64,000 nt of DNA from Arthrobacter sp. NicSoilB8 (GTDB lineage: Bacteria > Actinomycetota > Actinomycetes > Actinomycetales > Micrococcaceae), in assembly GCF_019977355.1 (NCBI RefSeq), contig NZ_AP024655.1:3968001-4032000 (forward strand), in the 5' to 3' direction. Of this stretch, positions 43,473 to 52,379 are shown in pieces; within the stretch, counting starts at the first letter, position 1, and every line of letters starts with the position of its first letter. Position numbers and translations under genes: made by a program. The notes beneath the pieces are model-generated. The model worked only from the letters and a program-made list of their open reading frames with translations. It searched no databases and was not told the origin of the DNA.

Positions 43473-46265
43473 CTAACGAACCGCCCGACGCCGGCCGAAC
43501 GCCACGAACGCCGCACCGAGCAGCAGGGCCCCGGCACCAAGACCGGCGGCGGGCAGCAGCCCGCCGGCACCGGTGCTGGCCAGCTGGTCTGCACTTCCCG
43601 ACGGCGCGACGGTAACCTGCGCCGGGTCCGCCGGCGGGGCGGCGGGCTGCTGGACAGCCGGCTGAGCGGGCGTACCCGGTTTCTGGGCAGCCGGCTGCTG
43701 GGCGGCCGGCGTCTCGTCGGGGGTACCGGCCGAAACGGACGCGGGGTCGACCGTGAACGCCACGTCGGCCGGACCCGAAGCGACAGCATCAACGGCCTGT
43801 GTGACCGTCAGCGTGTGGGCTCCGGCGGCCAGGCCCGCGGGGAAGGGAACACTCCACCGCGCGTCAAGAGCCGCACTGGCTCCAGCCGCCCTGGCCCCTG
43901 CGGCTCTGGACCCTGCCGTCCCGGACCCTGCGTCGGCGGAGCCGGCCTGCGCGGATCCCACGGCCACGCCGTCCACGGACACGCTCACCTTGGCTCCGTC
44001 CACACCGGTGCCGGAGATGGCCGAGGGCAGGGCGTCCTGGGGCAGGTGTTTGCCGTCCCGGATGCTCGATACGGCCGGGGCTGGTGGAATCACGGTGTAA
44101 CTGCCGGTGGCCGGGGGGCTGTCCGCCTCGCCGGGGGCCGTGAGCACCGCCGTGACCGACACCTTTCCGAAGACCGGCTGATCGGCCACCTTGATGCTCC
44201 AACGGCCGTCGGCGTCGACCAGCCCGGTCCCGGTGAAGTCGCCGGAAAGCCGCACCGTGCGGCCGGCCTCCCCGGTGCCCTCGATCGCGTCAATGGCGGT
44301 CAGCGCTGTGCCGCCCGCCTGGCTGTCCGCCGGTGAGGTGATGGCCGGAGCCGCGAGACGTGACACGTCCACGGACAGGGAGACGGCCCCGGAACGGCTG
44401 AAGCCGTTCACGGTCTCCGCCGAGAACTTGAACTGCCCGGCCGACGCCGGTGCGGGGAACTGCCAATTTCCCGACGAGTCCACGGGCACTTCCAGCGGCT
44501 CGCCGGATTTCCGGCCTGATGCCGCGTCCACAACAGTAATGCGGACCTTGGAATTCGGTGCCACGACGGACGCCGAACCGGCACCCACATGCCCCTTAAT
44601 CGGCGCCCCGGCGGTAACAGTTCCGCCGGCGTCCGCCGTGAGCGTCGGCTTGGTCAGGAACAGCTGCAGCTGGACACCGCCGGGGACCCGGCCTGTGGCG
44701 TCCTCGAGCGTGGTCGCGATGGCTCGCGTCTGTACGCCGCCCTCGCTTTCCGCCCCGGTGTGCATGCCGACCGCGAAGTTTCCGCTGATCCACGGCCCGC
44801 CGGAGTCCCCCGGCCGGGACTTCACCGTGGTGGAGTCGAAGCCGGTCAGCGCCCGGAGATCGTTGTCGTAGTCCGGGGGCAGGGAGTTCGGCCCGGCGAT
44901 GACCCACGTTCCCACGGAGTCCACGGTGCCGCAGGACCACCCGAGGCTCCGGCCGGAGCGGCACACGGGCTGGCCCTGGAACGGTGCCACCGTGCCGACG
45001 ATCTTCACGGACGTGGGACCCGGATCGGCGGGGTTGTCCCACCGGGTGACGGCGGGCTGGAGGTCCAGGCCGCTCCTGATGCCCTGCAGGACGGCGATGT
45101 CCGTGCCGACGTTGGTACCGTCCGCCGCCACTTTGGAGTTGCCCGGGCCGCCGAACTGGCTGAACCCGAAGGTGCCCAGGATTCCGGCGGCCGGGCCCGA
45201 ACCGGCCCCGCCGGCTGCCGGCGCCCGGGTCGGATCTTCGAGCTCCGCCTGCTTGGCGGCGCCGTCGTCGGCACAGTGTCCGGCCGTCAGGACGAGGGGC
45301 TCGCCGGCGGGGCCGAAGGCGCCGAATCCGGCCGAACACACGGTGCGGCCGTCAATGATGTACCCCTGGCCGCCAAAGACGTCCTCCTCCGTGGAAATCC
45401 GCGCCCCCTCTTCCAGCGCGACGTTGGCGTAGCGGGCGACGAACTCCGCCGCGGACATCTTCGGCTTGGCGCCCGGCGCGGTGGCGGGCGACGGGCCGGA
45501 GACGGGGGCGCCGGCGGAGGCCGGGACGGACGCCGGGACAGAGGCTGGGAGAGATTGCGCGGTGGTGGTGCCGCCGGTGCGGATGACGAAGTGGCCGCCG
45601 GTGTAAGTAACGGCCTGCAGCCCGGCCGCGCCGACCTCTCGGACGTAAGCCTCGAACAGCTGCTGGGTGCTGGAGGCCAGGAGCTCCGCGGCCGAGGGCA
45701 CCGCGGCGGGGCCGGCGGCTGCGGGAACGGCCGCAGGGGCGGCCAGCACGAAGTCGGCCGGGCCGGCCTGGTTCAGTTGGTCCACCCGGGCCCGGAGCTC
45801 CGGGCCGTTGCCCTCGACCGAAATCTTGCCGCCGCCGAGGCTGATCCCCACGTAGCCGGGGAGGGTGCGCAGGGAGGGGACGGCGTCGGCGGCCCGCCGT
45901 GCCAGCGCTCCCGCGGCGTTGAATTCCGCCAGGGTCATCCCAAGGTCCCGCTGCACGGCCTCGGCGAGGCCGGCATCGCTGATGAGCGGGGCCGCTGCCG
46001 TCGCGCCTGCCGCCGGCGCCGTCGTGGTCGTGTCAACCGGCGCCACCGGGCCGGCCGCTGCCGGAGGTGCTGCCGGGCTGCCGGTTGCCGTTGGCGAAGC
46101 TGTTGCGATTGGCGAAGCTGGTGGCGTAGCCGACGGCGACACTGCCGGCGCGGGTTCCGTTCCCCCGGCTTCGGCGAGGGCAGGAACGGCGTAGAACGAT
46201 CCCGCAAGCGCGAGGGCGGCAGCCGCCACCGCCCGCACTGTCAGCTGATACCTCGGAGTCTTCAC
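43473..46265 (-). CDS. Large cell-wall-anchored trypsin-like serine protease
   Basis: A 930-residue secreted protein. A signal peptide ends near ALAEA (residue about 32). A Pro/Thr/Ala linker is followed by a prodomain-like region (about 96-235; GYVGISLGGGKISVEGN), then a protease domain with the triad in LTAGHC, GTDIAVL and PGDSGGP, as in streptogrisin-type S1E peptidases. Two or three Ig-like modules (about 545-830) and a Pro/Gln/Ala linker lead to the sorting signal LASTG (895-899), a membrane helix and an RRR tail. It should be linked to the wall by a class E sortase. Substrate unknown. Start ATG at 46265. Confidence 0.9.
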   Translation of the reverse strand: MKTPRYQLTVRAVAAAALALAGSFYAVPALAEAGGTEPAPAVSPSATPPASPIATASPTATGSPAAPPAAAGPVAPVDTTTTAPAAGATAAAPLISDAGLAEAVQRDLGMTLAEFNAAGALARRAADAVPSLRTLPGYVGISLGGGKISVEGNGPELRARVDQLNQAGPADFVLAAPAAVPAAAGPAAVPSAAELLASSTQQLFEAYVREVGAAGLQAVTYTGGHFVIRTGGTTTAQSLPASVPASVPASAGAPVSGPSPATAPGAKPKMSAAEFVARYANVALEEGARISTEEDVFGGQGYIIDGRTVCSAGFGAFGPAGEPLVLTAGHCADDGAAKQAELEDPTRAPAAGGAGSGPAAGILGTFGFSQFGGPGNSKVAADGTNVGTDIAVLQGIRSGLDLQPAVTRWDNPADPGPTSVKIVGTVAPFQGQPVCRSGRSLGWSCGTVDSVGTWVIAGPNSLPPDYDNDLRALTGFDSTTVKSRPGDSGGPWISGNFAVGMHTGAESEGGVQTRAIATTLEDATGRVPGGVQLQLFLTKPTLTADAGGTVTAGAPIKGHVGAGSASVVAPNSKVRITVVDAASGRKSGEPLEVPVDSSGNWQFPAPASAGQFKFSAETVNGFSRSGAVSLSVDVSRLAAPAITSPADSQAGGTALTAIDAIEGTGEAGRTVRLSGDFTGTGLVDADGRWSIKVADQPVFGKVSVTAVLTAPGEADSPPATGSYTVIPPAPAVSSIRDGKHLPQDALPSAISGTGVDGAKVSVSVDGVAVGSAQAGSADAGSGTAGSRAAGARAAGASAALDARWSVPFPAGLAAGAHTLTVTQAVDAVASGPADVAFTVDPASVSAGTPDETPAAQQPAAQKPGTPAQPAVQQPAAPPADPAQVTVAPSGSADQLASTGAGGLLPAAGLGAGALLLGAAFVAFGRRRAVR

Positions 46266-46274
46266 CCGGTTACT

Positions 46275-47012
46275 CTAGCGCCCCAATTTGGCCAGAATGG
46301 CAGTCAACTCCCGGTCCGTTATGCCATTGTGGCGTAAGAAATCGCCGGTCTTCACGTGGCGCACGAACCGCAGGAGGCTTTCCGACCGCGTTTCGAGCAG
46401 CGGAGCCAGAACTTCCTCGGGCAGATACCGCTCATGTGGATGCGGGACCCCCGATACCCGGAGATGCTCGTTGATGCCCCGCATGGAGCACTGGTAGGCG
46501 CGCACAATGGCCTCGTCGCTGTCCCCGGCGAGGTCCTGCAGCATGGCGGCGATCATGCCGCTCCGGTCCCGCCCGGCGGAACAGTGAATGATCACCCCGC
46601 CGTCCGCGGCCGCCACTGCTTTGAAGACGCCCGCCAGCAGGTGCGGGAACAATCTGGCGTTGTCGGCATAGGAGGCGGGGTCGTTCAGGTATGGCACACA
46701 GAGTTCGCGGAATTCGCTGTTGGCGGGGTCTTCGGTGGGGGCCAGCACGACGTCGAATCCCGCCAGCGCTGCTTCTGTCACCGGCGGATCGGTCTCCCGG
46801 CGCCGGATTTCCGCTTCGTTGCGGAGATCGACGACGGTCCGGATCCCGCCGTCGTACACCTGCCGCCAGCCGGCCTCGGTGAGCCACTCACGGCGTCCCA
46901 TCCGGAACACGCTGCCGGCGACGTGCCAGGCGTTGACCGCCCCATCCCACGCCATGGCGCCCGGCGCGGCCATCCCCCTGGCGTAGCTTCCGGGCGCGGC
47001 AGGAATCCTCAT
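46275..47012 (-). CDS. Tyrosine-protein phosphatase (Iphp/PTP family)
   Basis: A 245-residue protein with the phosphatase signature HCSAGRDRSG (HCX5R) and the upstream Arg-Asp-type strand GIRTVVDLRNEAEI, as in Y_phosphatase3 proteins that act on phosphotyrosine or phosphoinositides. The N-terminal domain start (WDGAVNAWHVAGSVFRMG) is usual for the family. The true start is uncertain: ATG at 47012, 46973 or 46955 are all in frame and none has an ideal ribosome-binding site. It lies 9 bases upstream of the serine protease gene on the same strand. Confidence 0.85.
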   Translation of the reverse strand: MRIPAAPGSYARGMAAPGAMAWDGAVNAWHVAGSVFRMGRREWLTEAGWRQVYDGGIRTVVDLRNEAEIRRRETDPPVTEAALAGFDVVLAPTEDPANSEFRELCVPYLNDPASYADNARLFPHLLAGVFKAVAAADGGVIIHCSAGRDRSGMIAAMLQDLAGDSDEAIVRAYQCSMRGINEHLRVSGVPHPHERYLPEEVLAPLLETRSESLLRFVRHVKTGDFLRHNGITDRELTAILAKLGR

Positions 47013-47128
47013 CCTGAAAGCTAAGCACACGCACCGGCGCCGATCCACGGCAGGATTCACGAAAGATATCCACAACGGGACTATTGGCATGGTGGCTGAC
47101 TAGGGCTGCCGCATAGGGTGGCTGTGAA

Positions 47129-47148
47129 CCCGGCAGTTGCCGGGCTTT
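47129..47148 (+). terminator. Short hairpin plus T-run upstream of the SGNH hydrolase gene
   Basis: CCCGGCA and TGCCGGG form a 6-7-bp stem (47129-47144) followed by CTTTT. It lies 80 bases before the SGNH gene; no gene ends here on the plus strand, so it could be an attenuator-like leader structure or chance. Confidence 0.35.
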
Positions 47149-47226
47149 TCAGCTCACCTGCCGCCAGGACTCACACCCTTCCGAGGCACGGGGCCCTGAA
47201 ACCTGCGTGCTACTGAGGGGAACGCT

Positions 47227-48045
47227 ATGGGAACTCTGAAACTTCGACGCCGGCGAACGGTCCTGGCGGCCGGTCTCGCCACCCTGGCCATGGCGGTCGG
47301 TTTGGCGGCGGCCCCGGCGCAGGCCGTGGACAAGACCAAGTACATCGCGCTCGGCGACTCCTACGCCGCCGGACAGGGCGCCGGGCCCTACAAGAACGAC
47401 ACTTGTTACCGCAGCGAAAACAGCTACTCCGAACTCGCGGCTGATACCAAGGCCATCAAGCTGGTCACCAACGCGGCCTGCAGCGGCAACACGACGCAGG
47501 ATGTCGTTGCCGCCCAGTTGCTCCAGTTGAACAAAACCACACAGCTCGTGACCATTACTGCCGGCGGCAACAACCTCGGGTTTGGGGATATCGTCACCAA
47601 TTGCGGCTCCGCCGATCCCGCCCGTGCTGCGGCGTGCGCCCGAGCCAGCGCTACCGCGACTGCCCTGCTCGTCAGCGGACAGTTGGCCCGTGATGTGGCC
47701 GCGATGATCCAGAGCGTGCATGCGGCCGCGCCGAACGCCAAGATTGTGGTGACCGGCTACCCGTACCTCTTCGACCCGTTCAACCTCGATCCGACCGATC
47801 CGATGACCCCCTTCATCTACCAGGCCACGGCCCTGGCTGACCGACTGAACGAGAGCATCGCCGCGGGGGCGGCTGGGGCGCAGTACGTCGACGTCCGGAC
47901 CGCATTCGCCGGCCACGGCATCAATTCGGAAAGCCCGTGGATTAACGGCGCCACCGGCAGCCCCGATAGCTTCCACCCGAATGCCAAGGGCTACTGGGCG
48001 TACTACACGGCGCTGAGGGACGCCGACGTCTATTCGGCGCCGTAG
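47227..48045 (+). CDS. Secreted SGNH-family esterase/lipase
   Basis: A 272-residue protein with a signal peptide (basic LRRRR start, cleavage near AQAVD at about residue 34). SGNH blocks are clear: GDSYAAG (block I nucleophile), CSGNTT, GGNN (block III) and the C-terminal DSFHPN (block V with Asp and His). It resembles the Streptomyces scabies/S. coelicolor esterase group with several Cys (TCYR, AACSG, NCGS, ACAR) that may form disulfides. It hydrolyses esters outside the cell; substrate unknown. GAGGGG precedes the ATG. Its 3' end overlaps the convergent GNAT gene by 16 bases. Confidence 0.9.
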   Translation: MGTLKLRRRRTVLAAGLATLAMAVGLAAAPAQAVDKTKYIALGDSYAAGQGAGPYKNDTCYRSENSYSELAADTKAIKLVTNAACSGNTTQDVVAAQLLQLNKTTQLVTITAGGNNLGFGDIVTNCGSADPARAAACARASATATALLVSGQLARDVAAMIQSVHAAAPNAKIVVTGYPYLFDPFNLDPTDPMTPFIYQATALADRLNESIAAGAAGAQYVDVRTAFAGHGINSESPWINGATGSPDSFHPNAKGYWAYYTALRDADVYSAP

Positions 48046-48650
48046 CGCCGCTTCGCCAGCCGGGCCTCGAGGCCGTTGCGGACCATGGGCCACTCGTGTT
48101 CGAGGATCGAGAAGACCACCGTGTCCCGCAGGGCACCGTCACTGCTGCGGGAGTGGCTGCGCAGGACGCCGTCCTGCTTGGCGCCCAGCCTGGCGATGGC
48201 GTCGCGGGACTGGTGGTTGAGCCAGTGCGTCCGGAATTCGACCGCCGGGCACCCGAGCACCTCGAACGCGTGCCGCAGCAGCAGGAGCTTGGAGTCCGGG
48301 TTGGTCCCGCTGCCGTGGGTGGAGGCGGCGTTCCAGGTGGATCCGATCTCGACGCGCGGCGTATCGGCGTCGATGTTCATGTAGGTGGTCATGCCGATGA
48401 CCGCGCCCGGGGCGCCGGTGGCCGGATCGATCAGCCGCGTGGCGAACGGCAGCATGGAACCCTGCTCCTGGAGGGCGAGCCTGCGGTCAATCTCCGCGGC
48501 CATCGCCTCTGGGGCGGGGACCCCGGTGTACCAGAGCTTCCACAGTTCGCCGTCGCGCACAGCATCAACGAGGCCGTCATGGTGGGCCTGGCTGAGCGGT
48601 TCCAGGACGACGTATTTGCCGGTAAGCGTGGTGGGATGAATGGGGTTCAC
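48030..48650 (-). CDS. GNAT N-acetyltransferase
   Basis: A 206-residue protein of the RimJ/RimL-like GNAT group (LTGKYVVLEPLSQAHHDGL start; VEIGSTWNAASTHGSGTNPDSKLLL as acetyl-CoA loop region, in part; FRTHWLNHQSRDAIARLGA). The start is GTG at 48650 with AGGA nine bases upstream. The usual R/Q-x-x-G-x-G/A loop reads HGSGTN. Substrate unknown. Its stop lies inside the convergent SGNH gene, a 16-base antisense overlap. Confidence 0.85.
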   Translation of the reverse strand: MNPIHPTTLTGKYVVLEPLSQAHHDGLVDAVRDGELWKLWYTGVPAPEAMAAEIDRRLALQEQGSMLPFATRLIDPATGAPGAVIGMTTYMNIDADTPRVEIGSTWNAASTHGSGTNPDSKLLLLRHAFEVLGCPAVEFRTHWLNHQSRDAIARLGAKQDGVLRSHSRSSDGALRDTVVFSILEHEWPMVRNGLEARLAKRRYGAE

Positions 48651-48764
48651 GGGACCATCCTAGGGGGATCCGGCGGCGTGCCCGGCCGGGCCGTGCCGGA
48701 CCGTCCGGGCCGGGGCCGGGCCTGGGCCGGTCCCGACGTCGGGCCTTCTGGGTAGGCTGGGCCC

Positions 48765-49205
48765 ATGATCACAGTCACCGGCACGGTCCGTTCCAGCCTG
48801 GAGGCCGGCAAGGCCTTCGGGTACCTCTCAGCTTTCGAGCACACGCCGGAGTGGGACCCCGGGACGCCGGTGGTCAAGAAGCTCACCGAAGGCCCCGTGG
48901 CGGTGGGGCACCGCTATCACGCCGAAGCGGACTTCCGCGGCAAGCGGCAGACGCTGGTCTACGAGGTCGTGGAGCTGGCAGGAACCATTATCAAGCTGCG
49001 CGGCGAGAACAAGACGGTCATCTCCGTGGACACCATCGATGTGAAGCCCTCGGGATCTGGATCCGAAGTCCGGTATACGGCCGAATTCCAGCTCAAAGGA
49101 TGGCTCAAGTTCGCCGAACCGTTCGTGAAGCCCGCATTCCAGTCACTGGCGGCTCCGGCCATGGACGGCATGAAGAGGACTCTCGACTCGATGGCTTCGA
49201 AGTAG
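48765..49205 (+). CDS. SRPBCC family polyketide-cyclase-like protein
   Basis: A 146-residue protein with the helix-grip layout of the SRPBCC superfamily: SLEAGKAFGYLSAFEHTPEWDPG near the N-terminus (in part), EADFRGKRQTLVYEVVEL, and a long C-terminal helix ending SLAAPAMDGMKRTLDSMA. These bind hydrophobic ligands; the ligand is unknown. ATG at 48765. It stands alone between a GNAT gene and the paaH operon end. The gap that follows (49206-49320) holds three imperfect copies of CCGGGGTTAGCC. Confidence 0.82.
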   Translation: MITVTGTVRSSLEAGKAFGYLSAFEHTPEWDPGTPVVKKLTEGPVAVGHRYHAEADFRGKRQTLVYEVVELAGTIIKLRGENKTVISVDTIDVKPSGSGSEVRYTAEFQLKGWLKFAEPFVKPAFQSLAAPAMDGMKRTLDSMASK

Positions 49206-49320
49206 CCATCGCCCCGGGGTCAGCCGGCCCGGGGTTTAGCCCCGCCGACTGCCTGACCGGTCCGGTCCGGGGTTAGCCCCCGCCGCCTGCCTGGCCGGTC
49301 AGGTCCGGTCAGGTCCGGGG

Positions 49321-50223
49321 TTAGCCGTTCCAGTCGAAGAATCCTTTGCCGGTCTTGCGGCCCAGTTCGCCGCGGGCCACCTTGTCGCGGAGGATCTGCG
49401 GCGGGGCGAAGCGCTCGCCCAGCGTGGACTGCAGGTATTCGGCGATGCCGAGGCGCACGTCGAGGCCCACGATGTCCGTGGTCCGCAGCGGGCCGGTGGG
49501 GTGTTTGTAGCCCAGGACCATGGCGTTGTCGATGTCCTCGGCGGTGGCCACACCCTCTTCGACCATGCGCATCGCTTCGAGGGCGATCGCGACGCCCAGC
49601 CTGGAGGAGGCGAAGCCGGGGGCGTCGTTGACCACGACGGCGGTCTTGCCCAGGGCCTGGACCCACCCGCGGGCGGCCCGGGCCAGGGCATCGGAGGTCT
49701 GCTCGCCGAGGACCACTTCGATCAGCGTCGACGCGGGCACGGGGTTGAAGAAGTGCAGGCCCAGGAAGTTCTGCGGCCGCTTCAGCTCGCGGGCCAGCCC
49801 GTTGACGGACAGCGATGACGTGTTGGAGGCGAGGTAGGCGTCGTCGTCGAGCCGTTCCTCGATGCCGCGCAGCGCGGTGACCTTCAGGTCCCAGTCCTCC
49901 GGAACGGCCTCCACCACCAGCTGGCGGCCGGCGAAGTCGTCGTAGTCCACCGTGACGGTGAGCCGGGAGACCATCTCGTCCAGGTTGCCGTCCAGGGCGC
50001 CGCGTTCGATGCTCTTGGCGGCGGCGGACTCGACCCGCTCGCGGGCGGCCTCGGCCGAGGCGTCGTCGCGCTCCACGACCAGGACGTTGGCGCCCTTGAT
50101 CAGGAAGGCATGGGCGATGCCGGCGCCCATGCGGCCGCCGCCGAGAACCCCGACGAACTCGGGAAGGTTGCTGCCGGGGAGGTTATCTGCGGGAGGGTTG
50201 GCGGGGAGTGCGGAGTTGCCCAT
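49321..50223 (-). CDS. paaH: 3-hydroxyacyl-CoA dehydrogenase
   Basis: A 300-residue NAD-dependent enzyme. The NAD loop GVLGGGRMGAGIAHAFL and the C-terminal catalytic region (SNTSSLSVNGLA, HFFNPVPASTLIEVV) are typical of single-domain 3-hydroxyacyl-CoA dehydrogenases. In the phenylacetate route it oxidises 3-hydroxyadipyl-CoA to 3-oxoadipyl-CoA. The assignment as PaaH rests on position: third gene of thiolase-hydratase-dehydrogenase under a paa box. A 20-residue Pro/Asn-rich N-terminal tail is unusual. It starts 2 bases after the paaF stop. Confidence 0.88.
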   Translation of the reverse strand: MGNSALPANPPADNLPGSNLPEFVGVLGGGRMGAGIAHAFLIKGANVLVVERDDASAEAARERVESAAAKSIERGALDGNLDEMVSRLTVTVDYDDFAGRQLVVEAVPEDWDLKVTALRGIEERLDDDAYLASNTSSLSVNGLARELKRPQNFLGLHFFNPVPASTLIEVVLGEQTSDALARAARGWVQALGKTAVVVNDAPGFASSRLGVAIALEAMRMVEEGVATAEDIDNAMVLGYKHPTGPLRTTDIVGLDVRLGIAEYLQSTLGERFAPPQILRDKVARGELGRKTGKGFFDWNG

Positions 50224-50225
50224 GT

Positions 50226-51059
50226 CTATTTCTTCTCTTCGGACTCTTTGGCGGGGTTCTGGTCAGATTTCTTGGCGGCGTTCTTTTCGGCCTTCTTTTC
50301 GGCCTTCTTATCCAGGAACGCCTGCATGCGGTCGAATTTGGCCTGGGATTCGAAGAGGATCCCCTGTGCCAGCTGGTCGATGAGGGGGTGCGCCTCGGCC
50401 GGGGCGTGGAACACGGATTTGGTGATCCGGACGGCGAGCGGGTCCTGGGTGGCGATCCGGTCGGCGAGCTTGTGGGCCGCGGTCATCAGCTCGGACGGTT
50501 CGTGGATTTCGGTGATGAGGTTGACGGCGAGGGCGCGTTCGGCGCGCAGCACGGCGCCGGCGAGCAGCATTTCCTTGGCGACGGGCTCCCCGACGAGCTC
50601 TTTGAGGCGCCAGCTGGCACCGGCCGCGGCCAGGATGCCGAGCCCGGCTTCGGGGTTGCCGATCCGGACCGACGGGGTGCCGATCCGGAAGTCGGCGGCG
50701 TAGGCCAGTTCGGCGCCGCCGCCGAGGCAGAAGCCGTCCAGTGCCGCGATAACGGGCATCGGCAGCTTGGCGATCCGGACGAAGATCGTGGAATTGATCC
50801 CCTGCAGGGCGTCATCGCGGCGGCGTTCGCGCAGCTGCCCGATGTCCGCGCCGGAGGCGAACACCCCGTCCGCGCCGGCGATGATCAGGACCTTGGGGTG
50901 CTGCTCAAGATGCGCGCACACGGCGTGGAGTTCGTCGACCATCTGCTGGTCGATCGCGTTGCGGACCTCGGGGCGGTTGAGCACCACCACCACACGGTCC
51001 TCGCGCTCGTCGACCAGGAGCGTGCCGAAGCCGGCCGGGTCGAATGCCGGGGCCGCCAC
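50226..51059 (-). CDS. paaF: Enoyl-CoA hydratase (PaaF-like)
   Basis: A 277-residue crotonase with oxyanion segments ADGVFASGADI and LDGFCLGGGAELA, and NPEAGLGILAAAGASWRL in the catalytic region. In context it hydrates 2,3-dehydroadipyl-CoA. The first catalytic Glu (NPEAGLG) is present, in contrast with PaaG at 8.3 kb. The GTG at 51059 shares one base with the thiolase stop (TAGTG) and has GGAGCG upstream, so I prefer it over the longer frame. The C-terminus has a Lys/Glu/Ala-rich tail of about 25 residues beyond the crotonase fold. Confidence 0.88.
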   Translation of the reverse strand: MAAPAFDPAGFGTLLVDEREDRVVVVLNRPEVRNAIDQQMVDELHAVCAHLEQHPKVLIIAGADGVFASGADIGQLRERRRDDALQGINSTIFVRIAKLPMPVIAALDGFCLGGGAELAYAADFRIGTPSVRIGNPEAGLGILAAAGASWRLKELVGEPVAKEMLLAGAVLRAERALAVNLITEIHEPSELMTAAHKLADRIATQDPLAVRITKSVFHAPAEAHPLIDQLAQGILFESQAKFDRMQAFLDKKAEKKAEKNAAKKSDQNPAKESEEKK

Positions 51060-52270
51060 TAGACGCGCTCCAGCAGCATGGCCGTGCCCTGGCCGACGCC
51101 GATGCACATGGTGGCGAGGCCGATCCTGGCGTCCTCGCGTTCCATCCGGCCCAGCAGCGTGATGGCGATCCGCGAACCGGACGAGCCCAGCGGGTGGCCC
51201 AGGGAGATCGCACCGCCGTCGCGGTTGACGATCTCCGGGTCCAGGCCGAGCCGGCGCATGCTGGCCAGGGACTGGGTGGCGAATGCTTCGTTGAGTTCGA
51301 CGGCGCCGAGGTCACCGACGCTGAGGCCACTGCGTTTGAGGACCTTCTGGGTGGCCGGAACCGGGCCGATGCCCATGATTTCGGGCTCACAGCCGGCCGA
51401 GGCGCCGTCGATGATCCGTGCGCGCGGGGTGAGGCCAAGCTTCTGGATCGCGGCCTCAGAGGCCACGATGATGGCGGAGGCGCCGTCGTTGAGGGTGGAG
51501 GAGTTGCCGGCGGTGACGATCGAACCGCCCTTGATCACCGGCCGCAGCCCGGCGAGGACATCCATGGTGGTACCGGCGCGGGGGCCTTCATCCGTGTCCA
51601 CGACGGTCTCGCCCTTGCGGGTTGCGACGGTCACGGGGACGATTTCCTCGGCGAAGCGTCCGGCGGCGATGGCGGCGAGGGCGCGTTCGTGGGAGCGGAC
51701 GGCGAAGGCGTCGGCGTCCTCCCGCGAGATCCCGTCAACGCGCCCCACTTCCTCCGCCGTCTCCGGCATGGAGTAGGTCATCTTGCCGTCGCGGGCGAGC
51801 TCGCCCTTGGTGAACTGCGGGTTGACGAAGCGCCAGCCGATGGAGGTGTCGAAGATTTCACCCGGCTTGGCGAAGGCCGTCCGCGGCTTCTCCTGGACCC
51901 ACGGTGCCCGGCTCATGGATTCGACGCCGCCGGCGATCACGATGTCGGCGGCGCCGGACTTGATCATCTGACTGGCCATGATGATGGCGCTCAGGCCCGA
52001 GGCGCAGAGCCGGTTCACGGTGATGCCGGGAATGTGGAGGGGAAGCCCGGCCAGGAGCGTGGCCATCCGGGCCACGTTGCGGTTCTCCTCGCCGGCGCCG
52101 TTGGCGTTGCCGAGGATCACCTCGTCGATGCTGTCCGGGTCGACGCCGGCGCGGACCACGGCCTCGCGGACCACCAGTGCGGCCAGATCATCGGGGCGGA
52201 CTGCGGAGAGGGCGCCGCCGTAGCGGCCGACCGGGGTGCGGGCACCGCCAACAAGAAAAGCCTCGACCAT
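51059..52270 (-). CDS. paaJ: 3-oxoadipyl-CoA thiolase
   Basis: A 403-residue thiolase. The nucleophile Cys is in NRLCASGLSAI, the second active-site stretch is NEAFATQSL and the C-terminal Cys is in TMCIGVGQGTAM; GHPLGSSGSR supplies the His. It cleaves 3-oxoadipyl-CoA to succinyl-CoA and acetyl-CoA. The ATG at 52270 (MVEAFLVGGARTP) has GAAGGA upstream. It is the first gene of paaJ-paaF-paaH and has a paa box in its promoter. The same enzyme could serve the beta-ketoadipate pathway (PcaF). Confidence 0.93.
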   Translation of the reverse strand: MVEAFLVGGARTPVGRYGGALSAVRPDDLAALVVREAVVRAGVDPDSIDEVILGNANGAGEENRNVARMATLLAGLPLHIPGITVNRLCASGLSAIIMASQMIKSGAADIVIAGGVESMSRAPWVQEKPRTAFAKPGEIFDTSIGWRFVNPQFTKGELARDGKMTYSMPETAEEVGRVDGISREDADAFAVRSHERALAAIAAGRFAEEIVPVTVATRKGETVVDTDEGPRAGTTMDVLAGLRPVIKGGSIVTAGNSSTLNDGASAIIVASEAAIQKLGLTPRARIIDGASAGCEPEIMGIGPVPATQKVLKRSGLSVGDLGAVELNEAFATQSLASMRRLGLDPEIVNRDGGAISLGHPLGSSGSRIAITLLGRMEREDARIGLATMCIGVGQGTAMLLERV

Positions 52271-52316
52271 GAGAACATCCTTCACCAAGAAAGCGGGGCC
52301 GGCAGAAGAGTAATTT

Positions 52317-52364
52317 ACCGACCGTTCGTTCTATAAAGATTACACGGCGGGGCAGGCGGGTCAA
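52317..52364 (-). promoter_or_regulatory. paaJFH promoter with PaaR-type operator
   Basis: On the minus strand a -35 TTGACC (52359-52364) and a -10 TAATCT (52337-52342) are 16 bases apart. ACCGACCGTTCGTT (52317-52330) lies just downstream and is identical to the paaA box. Confidence 0.75.
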
Positions 52365-52379
52365 CCGGATGCCGCCGGA

